A stretch of 64,000 nt of DNA from Isoetes taiwanensis (Eukaryota; Streptophyta; Lycopodiopsida; Isoetales; Isoetaceae), in the NCBI GenBank assembly GCA_021234155.1, contig JAJEKV010000067.1, forward strand, positions 2,524,091-2,588,090. Reading direction: 5' to 3'. The notes under the pieces are model-generated. The model ran no database searches. It was given only the letters and a program-made list of their open reading frames with translations, and was not told the DNA's origin. A program made the translations under genes and the position numbers. Positions 10,260 through 22,600 of this stretch are shown piece after piece (position 1 is the stretch's first letter; each line of letters opens with the position of its first letter).

Positions 10260-13080
10260 GCTTAAGACAACCACTTTATGTGAGAAAATTCTAAGAACAA
10301 AGCTTGAACACAAGTTTAGCACTGCTTTTCCAATTCAGAAAAAAGACTGTCTCAGAAAGAATGATGCCATTTGTAAGCAAAGAGAGATTTGATCATGATT
10401 TCAAATGTTAAAGCTGCTTAAAGTCTTAAGGAATGTGAGGCCAAAAGTCAGATGCCAAAAGATTTGTAGAGGTCACTCAAATATTCAGTTTTGACTGGGT
10501 CAAAAATAAGTCAATATCCCTGGCAGTGAGCATTTTTTGCAGATCGAAGGATATAAACCTTACTTGAGTTCTGACACCTGATTCTCTCTCTGAGATATCT
10601 GCACACAAGAGTAATATACTCTTTCTGCAAAAGCAAATGTGAGAAAGCCTTTAAATTCAAGGTATTTGCAATCAGACTTTTACAGTGAGAAAACATCAAG
10701 CAATCTTTTGCAAATTGATTTTTTGCTGGTCCTCTCTGAGCTCTCAAGATATTTTTCAACTCCTAGTGGTCTGGAAACAAGGGAAAGCTGCTTTGTTTGT
10801 TCAAATTGTAGAAGGAATCTTTAGGGTAGAATCTTCTTGTTTGAAAAATACAATAATATGTAGCAGAAACAAGAATAGGCAAATTCAAACCGCCATTTTC
10901 GTGTCTTTTCAAACTTTTTCTGTGTGTGTGTGTGTGTGTGTGTTTTTTTTTAATGAATGATGCTCTACCTTCTATGCATGCATCGATCTACTTGCTGTCA
11001 CAAAATCTCTTGTATGCTTAAACTAATTGATTAAAAATGTAACTTAATCTAGATATGCTTTGGGATTAGATATACAGAATAAGATAGGATGTAAATATAA
11101 TCTGCAATGTGTTCTTGGTAGACAAATTACCTTCAAAGATATTTTCACCTCTTTGTTTTACCTTGTTTGGGAAGTTGATTGCAAAATAGACTCAGTTGTT
11201 ACACCAAGGGTAAGATTTTCATTCACATCAATATCATACAGTCATTAAACAGATTTCTAAGCTCTATGGTCTTGGGCACAGGATCAAAATCATCTTCAAA
11301 ATAACAAATAATCTGGTTGCATTAGGTAATCCATGGATTCTGAAGCAAGGAAGGCAAAATTCAAGCAATAGCCATTCCACCAGTCTTAGAGTGAGAGATC
11401 TTGATCAATTCATGCGCCCAAAGCCCTCGAAAATTCTCTGTGAACAATTTCCCTTTTCATAATGCTCTGTTTCGGTCAATTCTTGGCAAAATCGACTGAA
11501 TTCTTTGTCTTTTTTCTTAATTTGAGTGTTGTTGGCATGTATCAGGTCTATTCGGGAGTATTTGGCAATGATTAGGTAGCTGAGTTATTGAAACAATCTG
11601 GATCTTGGCTTGACAAACTTTTAGAGTTCTTGAAATCTCGAAACCAAATATTCCACATGCAATTTCTTCTCTGGCAGCTTAGGTATAAATAGATAACTCT
11701 GACGTGTATATTAATAATTACGTGCTATCTCCACGTAATGTCTGGCCCGTTGCCAGTTCACATGCCCGGAGGTACCACGTGGCAGGGGGAGACTGGGTGG
11801 GATGAGTGACTTTTGGTTTGGGGGAGGAGGGGGGAATAGGATTTTTTTTTTTTTGAACCTTGGCCCAAGAACTCAAAATGAAGGTCAAAACAAGGTCTTT
11901 TTTAAAAATTCTTTTTTTGCACATGGAATCTTTTTTGATGTTCTATGACATGGAAGAATCTTCTTTGCAAAAGGAATATTTGGCTTTTTTAACTCGGAAT
12001 GGGGCAAAATATAACGAAGTGGCAAGTTGGCAAATGGAGGATGACATGGCAGCATGGGATGATGGTGTGTCAAACAAGTTGGCAAAATGTCTTTTCTCTA
12101 GTCAAAACTTTTGGTGAGTTGGAAATGATGTGTGTGACATGTGTGAGATGATGTGAAGGCATTGGTGATGATGTGGCACAATGTAATGATGATATGTCCC
12201 CCTAAGTGTCAAAATGACTTTACTTAGGTCAAATTTTTGAAAGAATGAATTTTCATGAAGGATGACATGGCAAGTCTTGGTGGTGATGTGGATGGTGATT
12301 TGGCAATTTTGGATGGTGACATGGATCAATTTGGCACTAGTGCACATAAGCTTGCAACTTTTGTGTAACAACTTGATTGTTTGCCTCTTTCATGCTTTTC
12401 TTGGGAATATGTGCACTTTCTCTCTCTAATTTGACTTTTAGAGAGAGAATATGACCTTAGATCATGGGAGAGGCCAAGTTGAGTGGAATGTTTTGCTTTT
12501 TCAATATGGTGGTGGCATAATGAGTGTGTGATGTATCAATGGTATATGAATGACTTATTTTGACTAGAGAAAAGGCTATTTGCCAAATTTGCTAAGGGAT
12601 ATGAAGATGAGACATGGAATATGAGGCAAATAGGGTATTTTGAATAGGAACAAGGTGATGAACTCTAGAGGTGAACCATGTGAAATAGTGCTCATGCCAA
12701 GAACTCAAAAATTAGCCACATACCAAGTCAACTTGAGGGGTCTTCCAATCTTCAAATTCTAGCTTGTTTTGCTTGAATCTTACGTCCTTGCTTTGCTTGT
12801 GTGATCTTCAATGAATGTCCTCTCGTTGTCTCTTCAAGCAAGTGTCTACTTGTGATCTTCAGGGATGAGAGTTTTCAAATCTGTAGTTCTTATATTCAAA
12901 TACTCAAGTCAATATGCAGACTTAAACATGTCATTGTGTGCAATGCTCTTCTATGCTGCCATAGCATGGCATCAGCAAGGGCCAACCATAAAGGTTAAAA
13001 ATGTGCGCAGTTGAGCACATGCCCTTCGTGGCAGCAGAGCCATGGCTGGCAAAAGCTCTGTTACCATAGCCGACATCAAA
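10260..13080. other. No gene; possible 5' leader/LTR of the retroelement, plus simple repeats
   Basis: No coding signal was found. A (TG)n tract lies at about 10921-10942. The interval 11700-12700 is rich in short direct repeats (gatgatgtggca, ttggcaaatt). It may include LTR or leader sequence of the minus-strand retroelement, but no TG..CA pair or primer binding site could be identified. Confidence 0.35.
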
Positions 13081-13089
13081 GCTGCCACG

Positions 13090-13405
13090 TGTAACAGTGT
13101 AAAAAATTGTAATTTACCATATTAAATTGTAATTTACCATATTTTTTGCATCCCCTATTTTCCATATAGGTTGTTGCGTTTGTAAGGGCTCTCCGGCTCC
13201 ATTGGACTTGGCAACGCACTCGTGGTGATTTGGATCCTATTGCACCTATAGAGGACTCTGGTGGTTCCATCAGACGAGGATGCAATTACATGTGTAAAGG
13301 GCCTCGGTGGTTCCATATACAAGGCGACGCACGAGCGATGAACTTGGGAAGTTGTCGAGCCCTTTACATGGTGTAATGGGCATCCTCATGAAAGTTACCT
13401 AGTAT
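13090..13405. repeat. Relative of the 1.74-kb foldback element
   Basis: The right end (tttacatggtgtaatgggcatcctcatgaa and gttacctagtat) parallels the right end of the hairpin at 1737-1889 (tttacagggcgtaatggccctcctaatgga and attacctagtac). Inside are partly inverted GC-rich blocks (gcaacgcactcgtgg with ggcgacgcacgag) and a duplicated ggtggttccat. It looks like a decayed, expanded member of the same family. Confidence 0.45.
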
Positions 13406-13676
13406 ATTACACAGTGGTAGTTTTTCTTTTCGAATTTGCTAAGGCAATTTTCTCTATGAGATGTGTAATATTACCAGTATGTAGGAGACACTTCTCTATG
13501 GTAAAAAACAATTCAATTCAATTCTACTTAGATAAGCACAATTTCATTATATATGGACTTTTCGTAAGTCCATATATATCTCAAATGGTAGCTATTGTCT
13601 AGAATACAGGGTTATAAGAGCATATTGTGCACAATAAGATGAACTAGAACAACTTTAAGACACTAAAATTATATAT

Positions 13677-13863
13677 AATGTCATCAATTCGCGTAGCGAA
13701 TCGACATTCTTGCACCAGACGAGCATGCATGCATTGCATGCGTCGCATGCATGCATCGCATGCATTTTTAGGCCGTTCATCAGTTTGGGGATCGCTACTT
13801 ATTGCAGAGTTCTTCATCGACGTTTCATCGGCGCTTTCTCATCTCTCAGCAGTATCCATGGCT
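13677..13863. repeat. 187-bp direct repeat, copy A
   Basis: It is nearly identical to 14063-14249, with only a few substitutions. It contains a hairpin (gattcgcgtagcgaatc), then CATGCATGCATTGCATGC-type alternating RY sequence, then a ttcatcgacgtttcatcggc segment. It can be read as a frame (MSSIRVANRHSCTRR), but I regard that as incidental. Confidence 0.8.
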
Positions 13864-14056
13864 TCTATTCTTTGATCTCATGCGGAGGAGGGGCTTCTTC
13901 TTGCATGAGCTACTATTTCTTGGCCATTCATATCCTTTCTAACCTCTTCTATCTTTGCCCTTTTGTCCGGCATAGGACAATCTTCAACCTTTCTCCTCGG
14001 ATCTAGTATTTGAAGTTCTCTGGTATCGGGATGTTGTTGGTTTCATGCGAGTCGCA

Positions 14057-14102
14057 GTGCAAGAATGTCATCGATTCGCGTAGCGAATCGACATTCTTGC
14101 AC
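14057..14102. repeat. 46-nt hairpin
   Basis: gtgcaagaatgtc and gacattcttgcac form 13-bp arms, with an inner gattcgc/gcgaatc stem. The palindrome spans the junction between the repeated gttggtttcatgcg block and repeat copy B, so it may mark an element terminus. Confidence 0.7.
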
Positions 14103-14249
14103 CAGACGAGCATGCATGCATTGCATGCGTCGCATGCATGCATCGCATGCATTTTTAGGCCGTTCATCAGTTTGGGGATCGCTACTTGTTGCAGAGTTCT
14201 TCATCGACGTTTCATCGGCGCTTTCTCATCTCTCAGCGATATCCATGGC
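14063..14249. repeat. 187-bp direct repeat, copy B
   Basis: Second copy of the 13677-13863 repeat, 386 bp downstream. It is preceded by gatgttgttggtttcatgcg, which recurs at about 14722 without the rest of the unit, so a third, truncated copy junction may exist. Confidence 0.8.
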
Positions 14250-14289
14250 TCCCACCCTTCCCCCCCTTAAAAGTGTTATTTATATGTTC

Positions 14290-15380
14290 ATATTTGTTAT
14301 AATTGTCACGTGGCACGCGTGACCAGCCCCTCACTTTTTCGAGGTTTTTTCTCTATTGGTTTTTCTGTTGGTGATGTGCAGGTCCAGGGGTGATGCGCGA
14401 CTTTGGTATTCTCTGTGGAGCGTGGGTTTTTTTATGGGAACGTTTAGCAGCCCTGCGTTGTCCAAGCCCCTTGCCGAGATTTTATCGCTAGGGTTTTTCC
14501 TCGAAAACCTGAAAGGGCGGGGTTTTTTAATCCCGGCGATAAGCTCTCGGCAGGTACACTAGCCAACATCTGTAGCACACAATTTTATTTGGGGTCCAGG
14601 TGTTATAACTGGATATTCCCTATGTTTTTTATTTTTTGGGTAGCCTGCGATGTGCAGCTACCCACCCTATACTATTGTAGAAAAAACTGCTGAGATGAAT
14701 GAAAAGCCTATCTATCGGGATGTTGTTGGTTTCATGCGAGTCGCAGTGCAAGAATTTCATTAAAACATCATACACTTTTCAAAGTTTTTCATATAGCAAT
14801 TGAAAGTAAAGCTAATGTTTTGACAATGTTAAAGTTTCAAATATCCATCCGTATGTTACGCGACTGCAATTCCTCATCAGCTGGGAGACTTTTCTCTGCT
14901 CTTCTGGGACTATTGCTATTTTCCTGCACATACCCTGGTAAATGTTAGTATTGTAATAGGCTATCGAGAGGGATATACGAGTGTGAAATTGGGCGACCGC
15001 GTTATTTAAGTCTAGCTTCACGTTCGACGACATTCAAGAATGTCAGATTTAATGTTGCGGAAGTGTTGCCTAAAGGGGCATGATGCAAAAATAAATTCGA
15101 TTAACTAAGATAGATAAATGAATTTCTTTTGAAGAAAAAATGCATTGCGTAACTAAAGAATTAAAATTAAGTACAAAAGATCAATTTCACAATTAAACCT
15201 AACCTAACCCTAACTGCTAACCCTAACATAGTTTCGAGATATGGCGGCGACATTATCGGGTATGGTATGGCGGCACAGGCATCAGGTATGGCCAAGCTCA
15301 GGTACTGCGTTTCAGGGCCAAGCTCAGTACAGCTATTCAGAAGAAGAAGCTCGTAGAACTGAGTTTTTTATTTAGTATAG
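14290..15380. other. No recognised gene
   Basis: The sequence resembles transcribed leader or intron DNA (cgctagggtttttcctcg near 14488). A perfect 16-bp palindrome gacattcaagaatgtc lies near 15028. No conserved protein was found. Confidence 0.35.
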
Positions 15381-15387
15381 AGTTATT

Positions 15388-15720
15388 CATGTGTTGGAGT
15401 TTGGCACCATGACCGGATTAAAATCATCCCCGATGAACAGGGCAGCAGAATTACTCCTTCATTTGTGGCCTTCATAGACACAACATTTCATCTAAGATGC
15501 AGCCGAGAGTGAGGCTGCCATGAATCTTGCTAGTATTCCTCTCTTTGTTGCAAAGCGGTTAATTGGAAAGACCGTTTTCTATTGTGCAGTATATTGAAGC
15601 TATGGCCCTTTAAAGTAGTTCCCGGAGCTGTAGATGCAACCATGATGGTTGTGAATTATAAGGATAAGGAGAAGCAAATTTCTCCAGAAGGATTTGCTTT
15701 AAATGGTGCTTGTCTTGAGG
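15388..15720 (+). pseudogene. HSP70/BiP N-terminal fragment (pseudogene)
   Basis: The plus strand encodes [20 protein letters not shown] and then ITPSFVAF, the beginning of the HSP70 ATPase domain. After a stop and frame changes, a KRLIGK-like segment and ILKLWPFKVVPG with MMVVNYKDKEKQISPE follow in the order of the family. Stops near 15512 and several frameshifts make it dead. The lack of recognisable introns between these blocks would fit a processed or captured fragment. The remaining ~80% of the protein is missing. Confidence 0.75.
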
Positions 15721-15934
15721 CATGTCTACTTCTAAGGATATAAGAAAATATTAAGTTTAACAGGATTTGTTCATCAGGAATTGCTTCAAAGAGCATATCT
15801 GGCAGGCAAATTGATGTGAAGCCAAATAGGAAATGTAGTTCCAGAAATCAATCGGGTACAAGGATTTGGGCACAAGGAATTGCATACGCACAGAATTCTA
15901 GAGAAGGGGATCAAGGGAGCCGTTATAGTTGTAA

Positions 15935-16440
15935 TGGCCTGCAAATTGGACGGTCGCCAGATTTCCTACCAGACATGACTCAGTTAAAGTTACTAGACTA
16001 CAGTTACTAGATAAGACAAGAGGTAAAAGAAATGATGGTCCTGCAAATTGGGCAATCGCCTGATTTCTTGCCAGACAGGACTCAGTTACAAGTTACAACA
16101 AGTTACAGTTACTAGACTACAGTTACTAGCAAGACAAGATTTAAAATGATGGTCCTGGAAATTGGGCGGTCGTTGGATTTCTTGCGAGACTGGACTAGAC
16201 AAGAGTTGAAAAAAATAAACCATCATTTGTCTGGGGCCTTCATTTCTGGCGATCGCCGGATTTCAGTCACAAACACTAGACTAGCCCATAGACTAGTTAT
16301 AAGAAATATGTAAATAAATAAGGTTTTAGCTGTTTGGGGCCTCTAAACTGGGCGGTCGCCCTATTTGAGTTACCCGGTTTCACAAGATAGACAAAACTGT
16401 TGTTAGGGGCCTTGAAATTGGGCGGTCGCCCAATTTCATG
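15935..16440. repeat. Degenerate tandem repeats with AATTGGGCGGTCGCC core
   Basis: About six copies of an approximately 100-bp unit, each with aattgggcggtcgcc followed by a gatttc-like tail, then gactcagttac and agttactagactac. The last copy, gaaattgggcggtcgcccaa, is almost a perfect palindrome. A related gggcgaccgc lies near 14990. Confidence 0.6.
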
Positions 16441-17146
16441 TACAAGCTGTTCACTTCAAATATAAGCTGAACAACATGTACATTACAATATATAAAGTTT
16501 ATTCACACGTTTGTATTCAGTATGCTAGATATTGCTTCAGACGACTCCGAAGCACACTTCAATCATTCATTGAACACATTCCAACCATTTCTTTTTATTT
16601 ATCGTTTCTAATGTCTATCAAATGTTATAGTTAGCTCATGCTTCAATTATTTCTTTTTTATTTGATTATTATTAACATTACTCATGTGTATCAAATCTTT
16701 TACCTACCATGGTATCCTCCTCACACTTTTAATGGCTTGTGCACACAATACCATCCTTTTAACGTTCAATGCATGCCAAAATACAAGGGAGATGTCGACA
16801 TCTATACAAAAAGAATAAAAAAATAATAGATAAAGGAGGTGCGCCTACCTTTAGCAGTCTTGAACAAGCAAAAACTCTTTAAAATGTCTTCTAGATGATG
16901 GGCGCCCTGGTGAACGAGGACCACAAAATGGAGGAAGAAAAGACGACCTTGCACCTTTCAAATGAGGTCTTAAAATGAGCAAAAACAAGTCCAAAAAGAC
17001 TGCATGCATGATGGACATCTGGAACATAGTAAAAGGTATAGGGCATATTTGGTGCGCCCATAATGCGTCACAAAATAAACCCACCTTTTCATGAGCATTT
17101 CAAATTTCAAATTAAAGTGGCCACGCCGACCTCTCACGTGGTTGCC

Positions 17147-17227
17147 AAAATTCAAATTCAAATTCAAATTCAAATTCAAATTCAAATTCAAATTCAAATT
17201 CAAATTCAAATTCAAATTCAAATTCAT
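17147..17227. repeat. (AAATTC)n microsatellite
   Basis: About 13 uninterrupted copies of the hexamer. It generates artificial alternating Asn-Leu or Gln-Ile reading frames. Confidence 0.95.
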
Positions 17228-17260
17228 TCCCTCCCCCTCCCCCTCCCCCTCCCCCCCCCA
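17228..17260. repeat. (CCCCCT)n tract, G4-prone on the minus strand
   Basis: Five C5-C9 runs are separated by single T residues, ending in a C9 run. The minus strand therefore has at least four G-runs of 4 or more with 1-nt loops, the classical quadruplex pattern. It directly abuts the left terminus of the hAT element. Confidence 0.9.
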
Positions 17261-19834
17261 GGGCTCAAATTTGACGGCTTTCACGCCTGTTTTTGGCTTG
17301 CCTGTCAAAACAAGCAAAAAAAAAATTTCATTGCAAATGAAAGGTCCCCAATGATAAAATGCCTGTCATAGGGAAAGGCCATCAAAATATATATTTGTCA
17401 TTTGAAAGGCTAGGTATTTAAATTGTCTGTCATTTTTTTGACATATATTTATAGATATATTTTTTATTTATAAGTTTTATATATTTCATAACATATATTT
17501 TTTATTTCTTATTTTCCTATATAAATAAAATGATATGAGCACATTATATATGAGAAATTGTATGGTCATTGGTCTCCACACAAGCAATGAATTTAAAAAT
17601 AGTTCGTAAGCATGCAAATTTAACACCACCTACCTACCATTGACGAAAATTTTGAATACGAGGCTATAGCAAAAGCCTACATTCTCTGATGCAAAGATTT
17701 CGCCCCCAAAATAATTGGCGGCAGGAAGCTAGAACAGAGCTGCGACAGGCAAGACATCTTCCCGCCAGACCCAAATGATCTATTCAGGGTCGATCATTCT
17801 ACACCATTACAAGATGATCTCATCAATCTGCTTGCATCGGCCAGTGGCAGGGAAGGATCCATGAAATCGGCTCTGAAATCGGCCAGGCTACCTCAGGGAA
17901 ATCGACCCGAGGAATCTCGTGCAAACAAACTAAGAGGTTAGAGGTTCTTGGGGCCTTTGTTGAAACTCGATATGCTTTCTTTGGACCTCGGGTTCTTCGC
18001 TTCTTTATATGCTCACACGATAATCGGTTCTTGAAAAACAAATCCACATTAACAGGTCGTTCTTCATTCTTGGGTTGTCTATTATTTGGATGGGCTAAGG
18101 CTTATGCTTGGCAAACAGCAGCACCGCCATTCTTGGACTTATATTAAAGCTACTACAATCTTATCTATTCAATCATCATGGAGCAAGATAAAAGGAAAGG
18201 AGGTAAGTTCAGTGATTTCTTGCTTTTTCTTACGTCTTGCATTTCCTTAGATTTTAAAATTTTATTACAAGAATGTGCGTGACTTCTTCAAGCTATAAAA
18301 AAAGGAGAAGGGCAGATCAATGTAGATCTATGTTTTCTTTCTATAAACTATCTAATAGCACAGTTGCAAGCTCAGGCTCTCAAACGCAGCATCAGCCTGA
18401 TCTACTTCTTGAGGAGGCCATAGAAATTATACAAGGTTCTTGTGATGTACAGGAGAGCATAGCTATTGTTGGTGCTGCAGGCAAGAGAAGGAAATGGAGA
18501 AATGAGTGGACAAAAATTCACAAATGGGCTTTTAGAGTAAAGACTCCTGAAAATGAAGATCGTGCGAAGTGTAGTTGGTGCATTGAATTTAGGAAGGACA
18601 ACACATACACAAGAGAGAGTTCTAAAGTGATGCAACTATCAGCATTGAATGAGCATGCAAAATCAGAGGATCATGTATATGCAGCTGCTGCACATCGTCA
18701 TAGGCTAAAAGGTGAGAATGCGAAAGGGCCATTGGATGTTAAAATTGATGCTATTCGTGGTACAGAAATGGCGAGAATTATTTTGTGCATACAAAATATA
18801 CATTGGATGGCACAATGTTCTATTCCCTTGTCTAGATTTCATGATGTTTGTGCCCATTTGAGGCGTATACACGCACCAGATATGCCTGCTAGTGATGAAT
18901 ATGGTGCTTACACCAATAAAATGGCTGCATGGGAGTTTCTTATGAGCATTCGCAATGTATTTAGATCTAATCTACTTGACGAGGTGAGCTCCTCTCCATG
19001 CTTTTCCATTCTTATTGATGAATCAACGGGCATCTTATTGTGTACATGCAATATCTAACTCAAAATGGTAAGGGTGAGCCTAAGTGTGTTTTTGTACGAC
19101 TTTTGCCACTTGAAGATGGTAGTGCTGAGTCATGCTATGATGCTTTACAATCCTTATTGATCTCTATGGATCTTAAGGAAGATAAGGTAGTTGCTTTTGC
19201 TACCGATGGTGCATCCACAATGCTAGGGTGTCACACTGGAATGGTCACTAGGTTTCAGGCCAAGAACAGTTTTCCAGCGTTGTGAGGTTATGGCAATGTT
19301 GTATGGTTATTCCTGGAAGCACAGCATGTTGTGAGAGAGGTTTCTCCCACCAAAATGCGATCAAGAGCGCTATAAGATCAAGAATGAAATTAGAAACACT
19401 TGATGCAACTATGATGGTATCATTGTGCAATGAACCATTTGAGAGTGTGGATTGGCAAGCATGCCTTGATGATTGGTGTGAGATGAAGAAGAGGAGAGGA
19501 ATGCCGCTCGAATAAGCTCATTGGTGGTACTTGTTTAAACTATTGTCTCTTGCAATACGTTTGAAAACTTGGTTATTTCACGACTTTATAACATAAGTAT
19601 GTTTTTATTCTATGTTTTTCAAACTATTGTCTTTTGTAATTCATTTAAAACTTGGGTATATCATTATGAGTTTGTAACAAACTTTATAATTTGTTCTATT
19701 TTTCTTTCATTTGGGATTTTTGTCTTGCATTTGAAAGGTTGAAATTGAAATACTTCCTATCATGCGAAAGGCATAATTTTTTTTTTTTGCCTGTCACAAG
19801 AAAATTAGGGGTAGCCTTCAAATTTGAGCACTTG
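17259..19834 (+). mobile_element. hAT-type DNA transposon with TIRs
   Basis: The left end CAGGGCTCAAATTTGACGGC and the inverse of the right end, CAAGTGCTCAAATTTGAAGGC without its first base, form about 20-bp imperfect TIRs. CAGGG is a usual hAT terminus. The interior carries a hAT transposase with a central deletion. The 8-bp target-site duplication is not visible, because the left flank is a poly-C tract. Length is about 2.6 kb. The missing middle of the transposase implies a non-autonomous copy. Confidence 0.7.
18273..19515 (+). pseudogene. hAT transposase, internally deleted
   Basis: The first 260 codons include a BED/TTF-like zinc-binding region (AKCSWCIEF, then SALNEHAKSEDH) and the start of the RNase H-like core, SILIDESTG. 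After a frameshift near 19040 a second frame gives YLTQNGKGEPKCVFVRLLPL and VVAFATDGASTMLGCHTGMV, the usual second-Asp region. Near 19265-19290 the sequence jumps directly to the C-terminal hAT dimerisation region (VIPGSTACCERGFSHQNAIK followed by SAIRSRMKLETLDATMMVSL). The middle of the catalytic domain, including the last acidic residue region, is deleted. In intact relatives this protein cuts and pastes the element. Confidence 0.8.
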
Positions 19835-20284
19835 CCCCAAATTCAATATTGCCTCGAGGCATCTCGCCATCTGTCATTGCAGCCTTCAACTAGGTGCTTG
19901 TGGACGACTCTCAACTAGGCGCTTGTGGACAGCTCTCAACTAGGCGTTTTGCCTCCACAACGTAAGCTTTCGTGTTTTCATTAGCATGTAGCATGTAATG
20001 CGCTAGTATTTCCATGTTTTGTTGCCATTTTCTTGCAATTCTAGAGTATTTGTTAAGTAACTGTAATGTATCATTGAGCATTCCGGCTAATGAAAATCTA
20101 AGTACCCATGTTTCTATAAGCTTATTACAGCCTGCAATGACACAATGATCATGAGGTGATGAGTCCACCTGTAGGCTTCTAGATGAGGTAAGAGGCTTTG
20201 TTATTTGAAATCACACAGCTAGTTGTGGTAGAGTTTGTATTAGACATGTGTAGATATTGTTGTTGTCAGATCGTGTGCTTGGAA

Positions 20285-20680
20285 GTGAACATATGTGGCT
20301 CAGCACGCGCCCAACTTGGTGGCCCAAAGTTGCTAGGCAACTTGTTTGGGGGTCCAATTTGGAGCTTCTGCACTAAAACAGAGCGGGATACCAATATGGA
20401 GAGCCCCAAATGGGCAGACTCCCAATTTCATGCGTCCAAATTGGGCTGGTGCCCAATTTAAGGGCAAAAAAAAAAAAAAGAAAACAAGGAAAAAAAGGGA
20501 CGCCCGCCCAATTTGGATGCATCAAATCCCAATTTGGGCTTATCAAATTGGGCTGAGGCTTAATCTCTCCATCTTTCTTTCTGTATTTTTTTAAGACCAT
20601 TTCACCAAGTTTTGATATAATTTTCATATGTGCTTCGTGCTTGGAAATGAGGCGAGTGCCCAATTTGCAATGATATATCT
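20285..20680. repeat. CCCAATTTGG-rich cluster
   Basis: At least eight copies of cccaatttgg or its inverse (ccaaattggg) occur in about 390 bp, often as inverted pairs (ccaaattgggctggtgccca and atttaag; cccaatttgggc). A poly-A tract with G interruptions lies at 20465-20500. No coding role is apparent. Confidence 0.55.
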
Positions 20681-20689
20681 TTCGTTGTT

Positions 20690-21590
20690 TTGCAGATATG
20701 AACACGGTGTAAGAGGTGTTTGAAGTCAGGGTCATACACTCTAGGAGAGGATAAATGCTCATAAATAGAGGTATGGCATCACAATACCTTCGAGAAAGGG
20801 TTTATATCCTTCGCAGACCCGGATCTTATAGTATGTGACCTGCTTCTAGGATTGAACACTATGGGTGTGTTCGACACCCAAGGGTTCTACTTGCCTAGCA
20901 ATCTCAACATTCATTTTTGGACTATTTCATTTTATATGGACTACTACAATGACAAAGCTATATGTGCCATCCAAGACTTGAGCTACTGGACTTTTTGACA
21001 AGAAGGCACTTTCATCGAGGTTGGCACTATCTATTGTCCGTATACCGGCAGTCTCATTGTAAAAATATGAATGTCCATTTGACAAGCCATCCATGAAGGT
21101 CTTACCATGAGATTTCTCTTGCAACTGGGTGATTCATCTGTACAAAAGAGAAATAGGCATGTGATTTCATATCTTTTACATATTTCAATAACATATGCAC
21201 ATCTTTGATGATGATGAGAGGTTGACTCGGCACACTGGGCCTCTAGATTTTTGAGTTTGAGAATGACCTGTCATGTACCACAAAGTGTCAAGCCATCACC
21301 CCGAGGAGCATTGAAAGGATAAACCTATGCCCTGATGATGTCTTGTATCTGACGTGGGAGATGGAAGCCTGTGACTGCTAGTGACTACATAGAGATAGAG
21401 ACTATCGACTATGTTTGGGAACTGTCAAACAAGAAGAAGATATCTAGTAATCGAGATACCCGTGCATGCTGCGAAGGCATATGCAGCACTCGTAGGGAAT
21501 GTCAATTAGTATATAGAAAAGAGTCATTAATGTGAGAATTTTAAAAATGGTCCATAAATTCAGATATTGTTCAAAAATAATGAAACTGTG
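20690..21590. other. No recognised gene
   Basis: No conserved protein or RNA was seen. Confidence 0.35.
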
Positions 21591-21599
21591 CTTAAATGG

Positions 21600-22400
21600 A
21601 CGATAAAATCATATTCTATTCTATTCTATTCTTATTATATCTTAGGGCAGAATTCGGACCCCGACGCCAAATCATTGATCATAATTTTTACATTGCGCAC
21701 CTGGCTGAAGATAGCAAAAATCGTCGATAGGACCTGTATTATTGTTTTTTTTTATTTTGCAAAGGCCTTTGACTTAGTGCCTCTGGAAAAGGTATGGGAA
21801 AGATTAAGACAGTTGGAAATTCCTATGGATCTGCAGAATGCGATCTATAGGCTGCATGAGACATGATCAGGCCAACTGACATCATTAGTTCAACCATTAA
21901 GCAATAATATTGGGGTCCATCAAAGATGCCCACTCTCTTCAACATTGTTTGGTCGCTACATTGATCAGTTGGAAGGTTGGCTTGCTGAACATGGAGGCAA
22001 CGGGACTCAGCTCATGCACCAGATCATTAGGCAACTCATATATGCCAATGATATAGATCTCTTAGAGTATACCCCGATGACATGCAATGCCATCTGGATA
22101 CCCTAAACATTTTTTGCTGGGCCACTGACATGCGCGTTAACTTGGCCAAGACTAAGGTGCTATTCATCTCATCCTCGGGTCAGCGAAGGTCTCCTACATT
22201 CACTTATCAGGAACAAAAGGTGAAGATGACACCCACCTACAAGTATTTGGGGGTGGAGTTACCTCTATGAGATACGCAAGGACATGATTTATTAGTGCCG
22301 CCAACTTGGAGTTGTTGAGGATGAGAGCCACACTTTTCAGAACTATATCATATTCGGGCATGCTATTGTTAGCCGAATTTTGGCATCTGGTCAACATGAT
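21600..22400 (+). pseudogene. LINE reverse transcriptase fragment
   Basis: Visible in order are FAKAFDLVPLEKVWERLRQL (RT palm entry), GVHQRCPLSSTLFGRYIDQL (usually GVKQGCPLSPTLF), IYANDIDLLEY (usually YADD; the second catalytic Asp is replaced by Asn), and VNLAKTKVLFISSSGQRR with YKYLGVELPL. Stops and frameshifts separate the blocks. The endonuclease and C-terminus are missing. It belongs to the same LINE family as 4455-5053. Confidence 0.8.
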
Positions 22401-22600
22401 TTAAATTACATATTAAATGTCTAGGAGGGAGAAAGAAAGATCAAAGGCTCATATTCATTTGTGCTTGTGGTTAGAATCCAAGGGCCCATATCAAGTTGTG
22501 TTAGTTGTTAAGCAAAAAACAAATTTGGTTAAGGAGAAGAAGAAGATGAAAAATAAATGATTGATGAGGTGTCAAAAAAGAAGTGCCAACATCGTGACAA

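Noticed and set aside
15190-15230. Telomere-like CCTAACCCTAAC tract
   Set aside because: Too short and irregular, and not the plant TTTAGGG repeat in register.
17063-17371. Long frames of alternating Asn-Leu, Gln-Ile or Lys-Phe on both strands
   Set aside because: They are direct products of the AAATTC hexamer repeat and the adjoining C-rich tract.
20285-20680. CArG boxes
   Set aside because: The CCAATTTGG cores have five rather than six A/T positions, so they do not fit the MADS-box site.
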